Shown: positions 43,636 to 51,633 of the stretch, piece by piece
How the letters are laid out: each line of letters opens with the position of its first letter
Numbering within the stretch: the first letter of the stretch is position 1
Source: Albimonas marina
GTDB lineage: Bacteria > Pseudomonadota > Alphaproteobacteria > Rhodobacterales > Rhodobacteraceae
NCBI RefSeq assembly: GCF_029223255.1
Contig: NZ_JARHUC010000002.1
Coordinates: 496,001-560,000 of the forward strand
DNA length: 64,000 nt
Direction of reading: 5' to 3'
Position numbers and translations under genes: made by a program
The notes under the pieces: model-generated
Database searches by the model: none
Seen by the model: only the letters and a program-made list of their open reading frames with translations
What the model was told of the DNA's origin: nothing

Positions 43636-44286
43636 GCGCGGCGAACTGGCGAGCGGCCTCCCGCGGGCAATAGCTGAAGCGGCGAGACCCGCGCCGGGCG
43701 GCCGAGCATCGGCGCTTTTTCTCGCTGCCGCACTCGCCTGGCGCCGTGTGGCGATAGGGCCGAGCCCCGTCGGTCCGCACGTCCTTCCATCGAAACCTGC
43801 GCAACCGACCGCGGGTCCGTCGCCCAGCTGGCCCTCGGCCTCACGCGCCGATCGCCTCCGCGACGCGGCGGACCCGCGGCGATGCGGACGGCGCCGGCCG
43901 GCTCCCGTTCCTGACGGATCCATCTCGAGCGGACGGTCCGTCGGCGGAAACGTCCGGCATCAGCGAGGACGACTCGCGTCTCAGAGGACGCCGAACAACG
44001 CCCGCGCCCGCCACGTCGCCCCGACGGGCCCCCAACGCAGCCAGCTCGTCGGCGCTCGTCTTATTCGATCCGTCCTCTGCCGACTGTCGAGCTGGAAGCC
44101 TCAGGGCTCCGGGCTCCGGGCTCCGGTGATATGCGAATGATTCGCCTCGGTGGATCCGCTTTACTCCGCGCCGCCTCTCCTCCCTGCAGAGAGGACGCGC
44201 GGACCTCGCTCGGCATTCATGCCCGGCAGGCGGCGTCGCCGGGCGAACAGGCAAGGGGGCGAGGGCTCCGGACGGCGGCGTGCGGA
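43636..44286. other. 651-bp intergenic region
   Basis: No supportable gene. It starts with the terminator at 43690-43719. Three head-to-tail copies of GGGCTCC occur at 44104-44124. Minus-strand sequence around 43850-44170 stays open and is Ser/Arg-rich, but lacks a start codon with a ribosome-binding site and any family feature. Confidence 0.45.
43690..43719 (+). terminator. intrinsic terminator after enoyl-CoA hydratase
   Basis: GCGCCG and CGGCGC pair (13-nt loop able to fold further) and are followed directly by TTTTT. It lies 54 nt after the stop and is among the most canonical terminators in the window. Confidence 0.75.
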
Positions 44287-44760
44287 TCAGCCGGCGGCGC
44301 GAAGGCGGGCCAGCTCGGCCGGGGCGTCGGCGTGGGAGGGTTCGGGCTCGGGGGGGCGCGTCGAGGGCGGCGGGGAGGCTGCGGGCGCCTGGGCGCGGGC
44401 GTGCTTCGCGCGCAGGTGGTCGGCGAAGGCCAGCATGTCGTTGAGATCCGAGGTCTTGCGGAACACCGCGACGATGTTGCCGGACATGCCGAACAGCTCC
44501 CCGTGGGGATACTCGGCCTGGCCCGTCACCACGATCACGGCTGCGCCGGGCGCGCGGATCGCCGCGCTCTGCGCCACCGTCAGGCCGGAGCCGTCGGGCA
44601 GGCCGAGATCGGCGATCACCAGGTCGAACGGGGTGGTGAGCATCCGGGCGAAGGCCGCCTCCGCCGAATGGACCGCGACGGCCTCGAACCCCAGGTCCGC
44701 CAGTTCGAGCCGCCACAGCTCGGCAAGCTCGACGTAGTCCTCGACGATCAGACACCGCAT
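44287..44760 (-). CDS. receiver-domain response regulator
   Basis: Protein of 157 aa. Residues 1-115 form a CheY-like receiver: acidic pocket CLIVEDYVEL, phospho-acceptor DLVIADLGLPDGSG, VIVVTG and VFRKTSD (conserved Lys). The remaining 40 residues are Pro/Ala/His-rich with no output domain. The ATG at 44758-44760 (MRCLIVEDY) is preferred; an in-frame ATG at 44770-44772 is possible. It lies 133 bp downstream of a second receiver gene and the sensor kinase on the same strand, making a three-gene signalling unit without a DNA-binding protein. Confidence 0.82.
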   Translation of the reverse strand: MRCLIVEDYVELAELWRLELADLGFEAVAVHSAEAAFARMLTTPFDLVIADLGLPDGSGLTVAQSAAIRAPGAAVIVVTGQAEYPHGELFGMSGNIVAVFRKTSDLNDMLAFADHLRAKHARAQAPAASPPPSTRPPEPEPSHADAPAELARLRAAG

Positions 44761-44893
44761 GGCTTTTCCCATCGACCCGTTCTTCCCTTTCGACCAATTC
44801 TGGGCCGCCTTGGTTGAAGAATGGTTGCCCGTCCGGGGCGGATGGCGGCTCGTCCGCCCGGAGGCCCTGGTTTTCGTCTCGAATGCGCCCGGC

Positions 44894-45355
44894 TCAGGCG
44901 CCGACCGGATCGCCCAGGATCCGGCCCGGGCGAAGGTTGGCGCGCGTCCAGTAGCGCCTCACCTCCGCCAGGAGCTCCTCGAGCGCGGTGAAATCCGCGG
45001 TCTTGCAGACATAGGAGTTGGCATGTCCGTCGAGCGCGCGCGCCACGTCCTGGCGGGCGCGCGAGGTGGTCAGGATCACCACCGGAATGCGACGCATCGT
45101 CGGGTCGGTCTTGATCGCCTCCAGCGTCTCGAACCCGTTCATGCGCGGCATGTCGAGGTCGAGCAGCACCAGGTCCGGCAGGCGGGCCTCGGCATCCTCG
45201 CGCGCCGCGTTCAGCGCGACGAGCGCCGCCGCGCCGTCGCCGCAGCGATGCAGCTCGACCGCCATCGGAGCGTCGGCGAGGATGTCCATGATCAGGTCCG
45301 CATGATCCTCGTTGTCCTCGACGAGGAGGATGCGGAAGGGGTCAGCAACGGTCAT
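44894..45355 (-). CDS. receiver-domain response regulator (Rcp1-like)
   Basis: Single-domain response regulator of 153 aa. ILLVEDNEDHADLIMDIL, the phospho-acceptor DLVLLDLDMPRMNGFETLEA, PVVILTTSRARQDVARALD and SYVCKTADFTALEELL, with the conserved Lys, match the Rcp1 group found with bacteriophytochrome and hybrid kinases. No output domain follows. The ATG overlaps the kinase TGA as ATGA, so the two are translated together and almost certainly form a cognate pair. Confidence 0.9.
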   Translation of the reverse strand: MTVADPFRILLVEDNEDHADLIMDILADAPMAVELHRCGDGAAALVALNAAREDAEARLPDLVLLDLDMPRMNGFETLEAIKTDPTMRRIPVVILTTSRARQDVARALDGHANSYVCKTADFTALEELLAEVRRYWTRANLRPGRILGDPVGA

Positions 45356-47406
45356 GCCGCGGTCCTTTGTCGATCGTCGTCGCCGCCCGCGCGGGGCGCG
45401 GGCCCGGAGGAGGCGTCGGCCGCCGTCTCCGCGGAGGGATCCGGCGCCGGATCGGGGGCTGCGAAGGCGAAGGGGTTCGCCTGGAAGCTGCGCCGCGGCT
45501 CGGGCGAGGCGCTTTGCGCGGCATGCGCGGCCAGGGCCACGTCGGGGCCGACGGGAAAGCCGATCCAGAAGGTGGCGCCGGCGCCCGGGCGCGAGGAGAC
45601 GGAGACCCGGCCGCCGTGCCGCTCGGCGATCTTGCGCACGGTGGCGAGGCCGAGGCCCGAGCCCTCCTCCGCCTCCGCGGTGCCGAGGCCGCGGCGGTAG
45701 AGGTCGAAGATCCGCTCCTGGTCCTTCTCAGGCACGCCCGGCCCCTCGTCGCGCACGCCGATCTCGACCAGGCCCCCGCGGCTGCGGGAGACGATCTCGA
45801 CGGTCATGCCCGGCTCGGGGCAGCCGTAGCGCAGGGCGTTCTCCACCAGGTTCTGAAGGGCCTGGCGCAGCAGCACCGGGTCGGCGCGCACCACCGGCAT
45901 CGGGCGCATCACCAGCAGGCGGGCGCGGGCGCGCTCGAGCCGCGAGGACAGCGCCTCGCCCACCATGTCGGCGACCGCGTCGACCTCGACCCAGTCGAGC
46001 TGCGCCGCGCCGGCGCCCGCGCGGCCCAGCCGCAGGATCCCCTCGATCAGCTCCGACATCGCCTGCACGTTGCGCGAGATCCGCTCGGACGCCGCGCGGG
46101 CCTTGTCGGGCTCCGCCTGGTCGAGATGCCGGTCGAGGCGCCGGGCGAAGCCGCCGATCGAGACCAACGGGCTCTTGAGATCGTGGGAGACGACGTAGAG
46201 CAGCCGCTCGATGTCGCGCGAGCGCGACTCGAGTTCGGCGTTCTTGAATGCCAGCGCCTCGGCGAGACGGGCCTGCTCGGCCCCGAAGCGGCGCGCCTCG
46301 GCGAGGCGGCCGGCGCGCTCGCGCTCGCGCACCCGCCACAGCAGGGCGGCGCCCAGCGCGAGGGCGACGCCCAGCACGGCGGCGGCGGCGTAGCCGATGC
46401 GCGCCGGCGTCCACCAGGGCGCGGGCGGGCCGAACCAGCGGGCCTCGATCTCCGCCAGCCGGCCGCCGGACTGCATCCCCTCGAGCGCATGGTCGAGGCG
46501 CTGGGCGAGCGCCGGCAGGCGGCGGTCGACGGCGAGCGCGATGGGGGTGACGCGCAGCCAGGGGCCGACCCGGGCGAAGAGGCCCCGGCGCTTCAGCGCG
46601 AAGACGCCCCGGTCGAAGGTCGCGTCGACCAGCACCACGGCGTCGAGGTCGCCCTCGGAGAGCTGCTCCATCAGGTTGGCGAAGCCGACCACGGGCGTCG
46701 GCTCGGCGCCCGGAAGCCCCTCGGCCAGGACGCGGCCGATGGCGCCGGCCTGGTAGCCGACGCGTGCGCCGCCCAGATCGCCGGCGCCGCGCGCCGCGGC
46801 CAGCCGCTCGGCCGCCTCCGCGTCGGCGAAGAGGCCGGTGCGCACCTCGAGGAACGGGCGCGTGTAGGCGACCACGTCGCGGCGCTCGTCGGCGACGCCC
46901 AGCAGGGCGAGCGCCTGCACCCGACCCTCCCGCACCGCCTCCAGCGCCTCCCCGGGGCCGGAGAGGGCGCGGAACACCGGGCGCAGGCCCGCGTCCCGGG
47001 CGGCCTCGCTCAGCACCTCGGCGGCGAAGCCCGAGGGGGGGCCATGCTCGGTCGCGACCACGTAGGGGGGCAGCGGGAACCAGCCGACGACCACCTCCTC
47101 GGCCGCAAGGGGCGCATCGGGGGCGGCGGTGGACGCAGCCCGCCCCTCCGCCCGCGAGGGGCCGGTCCAGAGCAGGGCGGCCAGCAGGGACAGGATCAGA
47201 GCGGCCGCAAGCGCCGCGACGAGGCGGGCGCGCGCGCCCTCCCCCGCCCCGGCCTTCGCCGTCGCGGCGCGGGGAGGGGGCGCGCCATGCCAGGCCGCCT
47301 CTCTCCCTCCGGGCGGAAAGCCGAGGGGCTCGGCCCGGTCCATCGCCGCGGACCTCCATCTCCCGCCACGCTCGCCCGCGGCCCCTGGTGGTCGAGCGCG
47401 AGACAT
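45352..47406 (-). CDS. sensor histidine kinase with periplasmic solute-binding (SBP_bac_3-like) domain
   Basis: Membrane kinase of 684 aa. A signal/TM segment (residues about 62-83) leads to a family 3 solute-binding domain (VVGWFPLPPYVVATEHGPPS; LLGVADERRDVVAYTRPFLE; VGYQAGAIGRVLAEG), then a TM helix (AAAVLGVALALGAALLWRV). A coiled coil, HisKA with YVVSHDLKSPLVSIGGFARR and a complete HATPase (NLVENALRYG, DEGPGVPEKDQERIFD, GSGLGLATVRKIAE) follow. The ligand is probably an amino acid or similar small polar molecule, by family analogy. The start at 47406 has AAGGGAAG upstream; ATG 47343 is also possible. Coupled to a receiver gene by ATGA overlap. Confidence 0.88.
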   Translation of the reverse strand: MSRARPPGAAGERGGRWRSAAMDRAEPLGFPPGGREAAWHGAPPPRAATAKAGAGEGARARLVAALAAALILSLLAALLWTGPSRAEGRAASTAAPDAPLAAEEVVVGWFPLPPYVVATEHGPPSGFAAEVLSEAARDAGLRPVFRALSGPGEALEAVREGRVQALALLGVADERRDVVAYTRPFLEVRTGLFADAEAAERLAAARGAGDLGGARVGYQAGAIGRVLAEGLPGAEPTPVVGFANLMEQLSEGDLDAVVLVDATFDRGVFALKRRGLFARVGPWLRVTPIALAVDRRLPALAQRLDHALEGMQSGGRLAEIEARWFGPPAPWWTPARIGYAAAAVLGVALALGAALLWRVRERERAGRLAEARRFGAEQARLAEALAFKNAELESRSRDIERLLYVVSHDLKSPLVSIGGFARRLDRHLDQAEPDKARAASERISRNVQAMSELIEGILRLGRAGAGAAQLDWVEVDAVADMVGEALSSRLERARARLLVMRPMPVVRADPVLLRQALQNLVENALRYGCPEPGMTVEIVSRSRGGLVEIGVRDEGPGVPEKDQERIFDLYRRGLGTAEAEEGSGLGLATVRKIAERHGGRVSVSSRPGAGATFWIGFPVGPDVALAAHAAQSASPEPRRSFQANPFAFAAPDPAPDPSAETAADASSGPAPRAGGDDDRQRTAA

Positions 47407-47564
47407 CGGCGCTTCCCTTCGGCTCGTCGGCGAGGATCCTCCCGCCGGGGCGCGAAGGTTGGGCGGGGCGCGGTTGAAAAAGCGTAAAGACGGCGCTCCC
47501 GCGGGCGCGGCGACTGCGCCGCATTCGATTGGACATTTTCACGCGCGCATTCTAAGTCCACCTT

Positions 47565-48845
47565 ATGGCGACCATGAGCACGAACTCCCCCCTTCCCTCG
47601 CGTCGACGGTTCGACCGCCGCACCCCGCCCTCGATCTTCACGCTCGTCGCCATGGCCGGCCTCGGCGCGCTGAGCATGAACATCTTCCTGCCCTCGATGC
47701 CGGGCATGGCGAAGGAGTTCGGGGTCGACTACGCGGTGATGCAGTTCGCGGTGTCGGCCTACCTGCTGGTGATGGGCGCGCTGCAGCTGGTGATCGGGCC
47801 GATGTCGGACCGGATGGGCCGCCGGCCGGTGCTGCTGGTCGCGGTCGCGGTCTTCGCGCTGGCCACCGTCGGCTGCCTGATGTCGGAGACCATCGAGTCC
47901 TTCATGGTCTTCCGCATGCTGCAGACCACGGCCTCGGCCGGCATGGTGCTGTCGCGCGCCATGGTGCGCGACATGTCCACGCCCGAGACGGCCGCCCAGA
48001 TGATGGGCTACGTCGCCATGTGCATGGCGGTGGTGCCGATGGTGGGCCCGCTGATCGGCGGCATGCTCGAGGAAAGCTTCGGCTGGCACGCCAACTTCAC
48101 CGTGCTGCTGGTGGTGGCCCTGTCGGTGCTGGCGCTGTGCTGGGCCGACGCGGGCGAGACCAACCGCCACCCGTCCGCCTCCTTCGGGGAGCAGTTCCGC
48201 GCCTACCCCGAGCTGGTGCGCTCGCATCGTTTCTGGGGCTATGCGCTGGCCTGCGCCTGCGCCTCGGGCGCCTTCTTCGCCTTCCTGGGGGGCGCGCCCT
48301 ACGTCGCCTCGGAGGTGCTGGGGCTGAGCCCGTCGAAGCTGGGCGGCTACTTCATGTTCATGGCCGGCGGCTACATGGCCGGCAACTTCCTGACCACGCG
48401 GTTCGCGCGGCGGCTGGGCATCGACCGGATGATCGTGATCGGGGCGCTGCTGAACGTGGCGTCGATGTCGGTCTCGGCGCTGCTGTTCCTGGCGGGCGTG
48501 CTGCATCCGCTGTCGCTGTTCCTGCCCACGCTTTTCGTGGGCATCGGCTCGGGCATGGCGATGCCCAACGCGATGGCGGGCCAGCTCTCGGTGCGTCCGC
48601 ACCTGGCGGGCAGCGCCTCGGGCCTCGGCTCGACGCTGATGCTGGGGGGCGGCGCGGTGCTCTCGGCGCTGACCGGCTGGCTGCTCGAGGTCTTCGGCGG
48701 CGCGCTGCCGCTGCCGCTGATGCTGGTGGCGACGGGGCTCGCGATGCTGGGCTCGATGCTCTTCGTGGCCTCGGCCAACCGCCGCCGCGGCCCCCTGCCC
48801 GCCGGCGAGCCCGGCGCGCGGGAGGAGCCGCACGGGCCGCTCTGA
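47565..48845 (+). CDS. multidrug efflux MFS transporter, Bcr/CflA family
   Basis: Twelve-TM drug:proton antiporter of 426 aa. The N-terminal half has ALSMNIFLPSMPGMAKEFGV (Bcr/CflA start), QLVIGPMSDRMGRRPVLLVA (motif A) and AGMVLSRAMVRDMSTPETAA. The C-terminal half includes FFAFLGGAPYVASEVLGLSP and LAGSASGLGSTLMLGGGAVL. It may export drugs, sulfonamides or dipeptides, as family members do. ATG 47565 (MATMSTNS) or ATG 47574. It is divergent from the sensor kinase operon with 158 bp between, a setting in which a kinase could control the pump, but this is only positional. Confidence 0.88.
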   Translation: MATMSTNSPLPSRRRFDRRTPPSIFTLVAMAGLGALSMNIFLPSMPGMAKEFGVDYAVMQFAVSAYLLVMGALQLVIGPMSDRMGRRPVLLVAVAVFALATVGCLMSETIESFMVFRMLQTTASAGMVLSRAMVRDMSTPETAAQMMGYVAMCMAVVPMVGPLIGGMLEESFGWHANFTVLLVVALSVLALCWADAGETNRHPSASFGEQFRAYPELVRSHRFWGYALACACASGAFFAFLGGAPYVASEVLGLSPSKLGGYFMFMAGGYMAGNFLTTRFARRLGIDRMIVIGALLNVASMSVSALLFLAGVLHPLSLFLPTLFVGIGSGMAMPNAMAGQLSVRPHLAGSASGLGSTLMLGGGAVLSALTGWLLEVFGGALPLPLMLVATGLAMLGSMLFVASANRRRGPLPAGEPGAREEPHGPL

Positions 48846-49060
48846 GCGCCCGAGCCTGCCCCAGCCGCCAACCCCGCCCCGCGCCCTGCGGCGAAGGGCG
48901 GCCGCGGATCGACCCTCGACGATATTGCGCCGCGGCGCCGGGATGACTAGCTTCCGGCGGTTCCGACCGCGCGGGTCCGTCTCATCGGCCGCGCCTCCGC
49001 ACCTTCCCCGCGGCCGCCGGCCTGCCGAGCTCCGCCCAGACCCGCAGGAAACGCACCCGC

Positions 49061-49861
49061 ATGGCCTCGTCGCGCAAGTCCAGGGACCGCTCGCACCGCC
49101 GCGGGTTCTTCCAGCGCTGGCGCGCCAACTTCCTGACCGGCCTCGTCATCGTCGCCCCGGTGACGCTGACGCTCTACCTGGTGTGGACCGTCATCACCTT
49201 CGTGGACGACCGCATCGTCCCGCTGGTGCCCGAGTTCTACAATCCCTCGACCTGGATCGGCGTCGACGTGCCGGGCTTCGGCCTGGTGGTCTTCATCCTG
49301 TTCACCGCCGTGGTGGGCCTGCTGACCAAGAACCTCTTCGGCCGCCAGCTGGTGCTGATGGCCGAGAACTGGGTCGACCGGATGCCGATCGTGCGCTCGG
49401 TCTACAACGGCGTGAAGCAGATCATCGAGACGGTGCTGACCCAGTCCTCGGGCGCGAGCTTCAAGCAGGCCTGCCTCGTCGAGTATCCGCGCCGCGGCCT
49501 GTGGGCCATCGCCTTCGTCTCCACCGAGACCCGGGGCGAGGTGCCGACCCGCATCGCCGCCGCCCGCGGGCCGGAGGGCGAGGCCCCCGCCGCGATGGTC
49601 TCGGTGTTCCTGCCGACCACGCCCAACCCCACCTCGGGCTTCCTGCTGTTCGTGCCGCGCGACGACATCGTCACGCTCGACATGACGGTCGAGGACGCGG
49701 CCAAGCTGGTGATCTCCGCGGGCCTCGTGGTGCCGCCCACGGCCGAAGAGCGCGCGGCCGGCCTCGCCCGGCGCAACGGCGCGGGCAAGCCCCGCGCGGG
49801 CGGCGGCGCGGCGCGCTCGGCCCCGCCGGCGCGCGCCCCCGCGAGCGCGAAGCGCGACTGA
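49061..49861 (+). CDS. DUF502 family membrane protein
   Basis: Protein of 266 aa with two TM helices (NFLTGLVIVAPVTLTLYLVW; GFGLVVFILFTAVVGLL) and a soluble domain. Conserved DUF502 blocks are FGRQLVLMAENWVDRMPIVR followed by SVYNGVKQIIET and FKQACLVEYPRRGLWAIAFV; PTTPNPTSGFLLFVPRDDIV is also typical. The last 40 residues are basic and Ala/Pro-rich. Function unknown; plant relatives (COV1/LCV) affect trafficking. It follows the MFS gene on the same strand by 215 bp. Confidence 0.88.
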   Translation: MASSRKSRDRSHRRGFFQRWRANFLTGLVIVAPVTLTLYLVWTVITFVDDRIVPLVPEFYNPSTWIGVDVPGFGLVVFILFTAVVGLLTKNLFGRQLVLMAENWVDRMPIVRSVYNGVKQIIETVLTQSSGASFKQACLVEYPRRGLWAIAFVSTETRGEVPTRIAAARGPEGEAPAAMVSVFLPTTPNPTSGFLLFVPRDDIVTLDMTVEDAAKLVISAGLVVPPTAEERAAGLARRNGAGKPRAGGGAARSAPPARAPASAKRD

Positions 49862-49957
49862 GCCGCCGCGCTCCGCCCTCGTCCCCCGCCGTCCACCCTC
49901 CATCGCCTTCCGCCGGTCGCCGCTTCCGGCCCCCTCCCCTTCTGACGGAGCCGCCCG

Positions 49958-50587
49958 ATGATCGCCGCCGGCGCCTGGGCCGCCGGCGCGACCGGCTTCG
50001 CCACGGGCTTCTCCCTCATCCTCGCCATCGGGGCGCAGAACGCCTTCGTGCTGCGCCAGGGCCTGACCGGGCGCCACGTGTTCTGGGTGTGCCTGACCTG
50101 CGCGGTCTCGGACGCGCTGCTGATCGCAGCCGGGGTGGCGGGCTTCGGCGCGGCGGCGGCGCGCTGGCCCTGGCTGGGCCCGGCGATGGCGCTGGCGGGG
50201 GCGGCCTTCCTCGCGGTCTACGGCGCCCTGCGCCTGCGCGCGGCGCTGGGCCCGGCCGAGCGGCTGACGGCGCAGGCGGGCACGGATCTCGGCCTGCGCG
50301 CCGTGCTCCTCCAGACGCTCGCCTTCACCTGGCTGAACCCGCATGTCTATCTCGACACGCTGGCGCTGGTGGGGGCGGTGGGGGCGCCCTTCGCGGGGCT
50401 CGAGAAGCTCGCCTACGGGATCGGGGCCGCGGGCGCCTCTTTCGTGTTCTTCTTCACGCTGGGCTACGGGGCGCGGCTGCTCGCGCCGCTCTTCGCCCGC
50501 CCGGCGGCCTGGCGCGCGCTCGACGCCGGGATCGCGGTGGTGATGTGGGCGATCGCGGCGACGCTGGTGCTGCACGCGCTGGGCTGA
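49958..50587 (+). CDS. LysE/ArgO family amino-acid exporter
   Basis: Inner-membrane exporter of 209 aa with six hydrophobic segments. GFSLILAIGAQNAFVLRQGL (G-x-x-x-G-A-Q-N motif) and LLQTLAFTWLNPHVYLDTLA are diagnostic for the LysE/ArgO group that exports basic amino acids. ATG 49958. The gene follows DUF502 by 96 bp and is convergent with the DUF2798 gene, 7 bp apart, with both stop codons in one hairpin. No LysG/ArgP-type regulator is adjacent. Confidence 0.9.
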   Translation: MIAAGAWAAGATGFATGFSLILAIGAQNAFVLRQGLTGRHVFWVCLTCAVSDALLIAAGVAGFGAAAARWPWLGPAMALAGAAFLAVYGALRLRAALGPAERLTAQAGTDLGLRAVLLQTLAFTWLNPHVYLDTLALVGAVGAPFAGLEKLAYGIGAAGASFVFFFTLGYGARLLAPLFARPAAWRALDAGIAVVMWAIAATLVLHALG

Positions 50588-50601
50588 GGGACGCTCAGTC
50601 C
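50581..50601. terminator. hairpin spanning two convergent stop codons (LysE/DUF2798)
   Basis: GGGCTGAG and CTCAGTCC form an 8-bp stem with one G-U pair and loop GGACG. The left arm contains the LysE TGA (50585-50587), the right arm the complementary TCA of DUF2798 (50595-50597). The design is the same as at 42195-42209. Confidence 0.5.
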
Positions 50602-50846
50602 TTCACGCGCGCCGGAACCGGCGCCGCCGTCAGCCGCCCCACCAGCCGCCGGGTCAGCGGCGCCACGACCAGCACGGTCGGGAAGGCCACGGCCCAGGAG
50701 GACAGCCACGCCCCCAGCCACAACGCCGGGAAGCCCGCGTCCAGCACCTCGGCCGCGCGCAGGGTGGCGATGCCCGAGACGAGCATCGACATCAGCCCGC
50801 TGAGGATCAGGCCGAACAGGACGGAGGCATAGCGGGCCGGGATCAT
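50595..50846 (-). CDS. DUF2798 family small membrane protein
   Basis: 83 aa with two TM helices: ASVLFGLILSGLMSMLVSGI and WLGAWLSSWAVAFPTVLVVA. The IPARYASVLFGLILSGLMSM start and the FPTVLVVAPLTRRLV end match DUF2798. ATG 50844-50846 has GAAGAG upstream; a TTG 18 nt earlier is possible. Function unknown. Confidence 0.82.
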   Translation of the reverse strand: MIPARYASVLFGLILSGLMSMLVSGIATLRAAEVLDAGFPALWLGAWLSSWAVAFPTVLVVAPLTRRLVGRLTAAPVPARVKD

Positions 50847-50968
50847 GGGGCGCTCTTCAATCAATTCAGTTCTCAGAATGTATTTCGCGCGCGCGGAGCC
50901 GCCAGTGCGGCGAGACGTCCGGCGGCTGAAATCGGCGACGAGGGGGAACCGGGCGCGGATGCGGCGCG

Positions 50969-51045
50969 TGGTCGGGGCGGCGAGATTCGAACTCGCGGCC
51001 TCCGGTACCCAAAACCGGCGCGCTACCAGGCTGCGCTACGCCCCG
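50969..51045 (-). tRNA. tRNA-Pro (anticodon TGG), CCA encoded
   Basis: Minus-strand cloverleaf of 77 nt. The acceptor arm CGGGGCG pairs with CGCCCCG, then discriminator A and an encoded CCA. D arm GCGC/GCGC with AGCCTGGTA, anticodon stem CCGGT/ACCGG around loop TTTGGGT (anticodon TGG), and T arm GCGAG-TTCGAAT-CTCGC. All stems are perfect. It stands alone between DUF2798 and the large inverted repeat at 51133-51211. Confidence 0.97.
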
Positions 51046-51132
51046 ACCGGCCCCCGATAGCGCGCCGCCGGGGCGGGGGCAAGCGGGCGCGAGACGCCGC
51101 CCACGCCCCTCATCCGGCGGCCGCCGGGTCAA

Positions 51133-51211
51133 GCCGCCGCCGCGCGCCGCCCCGGTCGGGGGCGGGGCGGGCGGGCGGGAGCCCCCGGCCGGGGCGGCGC
51201 GCGGCGGCGGC
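51133..51211. terminator. 31-bp inverted repeat with G-quadruplex-motif loop
   Basis: Left arm 51133-51163 and right arm 51181-51211 are complementary at 30 of 31 positions; the exception (51156/51188) is a G-U wobble in plus-strand RNA. The 17-nt loop reads GGGGCGGGCGGGCGGGA, four G-runs with single-base loops. It lies 65 bp after the stop of the pepP-DUF427 unit and 87 bp upstream of tRNA-Pro, so it probably ends the former transcript; its size and loop are exceptional. Confidence 0.85.
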
Positions 51212-51276
51212 GCCCGCAAGGCCGGGCGCGATAGCTCTTCCGGGACGGCTTTTCAGGCGCGCGTCGCGCCGGCGGC

Positions 51277-51633
51277 TCAGAGCCGCTCCAGCGTCACCTG
51301 CTCGGGATCGAAGGCGATATGGTCGGCCAGCGCCTCGGCGCCCTTCGCCGGCCGCTCGAGGATCCAGGCCGCGCCGTGCAACGAGGCGCTGACCCCGATC
51401 ACGTCCAGCAGGCGGGCGTGGCCCAGGCCCGGCAGCTCGAACGTCGCCTCGGTGGGTTCCAGGAACGGCTCGCCCGCCTCGCCGCGCGGCAGCCAGATCA
51501 TCCCGGCGTCGTCCTCGGACAGGCGCGATTCCAGGGCGTTGGCGCTCTCGGCGATCACCGCGTCGGCGGCGCGCACCACGCGCACGCCCGGCGCGGGGCG
51601 GATCTCGGGGGTCGGCATGGCGTCGTCGGTCAT
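51277..51633 (-). CDS. DUF427-like domain protein
   Basis: Protein of 118 aa. VRVVRAADAVIAESANALES and the MIWLPRGEAGEPFLEPTEAT segment match the beta-tent DUF427 domain; the usual second part (CPFKGDA-YW) is replaced by FELPGLGHARLLDVIGVSAS, so this is a divergent member. The C-terminus DHIAFDPEQVTLERL is DUF427-like (VAFYPERVE). The ATG overlaps the aminopeptidase TGA as ATGA, which implies coupled translation. Function unknown. Confidence 0.68.
   Translation of the reverse strand: MTDDAMPTPEIRPAPGVRVVRAADAVIAESANALESRLSEDDAGMIWLPRGEAGEPFLEPTEATFELPGLGHARLLDVIGVSASLHGAAWILERPAKGAEALADHIAFDPEQVTLERL

Noticed and set aside
44104-44124. GGGCTCC triplicate as a CRISPR-like or minisatellite array
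   Set aside because: Only three 7-bp units without spacers; too short for CRISPR and likely simple slippage.
43841-44200. Possible Ser/Arg-rich minus-strand gene before the receiver gene
   Set aside because: No start codon with a ribosome-binding site in the plausible part, biased composition and no recognised family.
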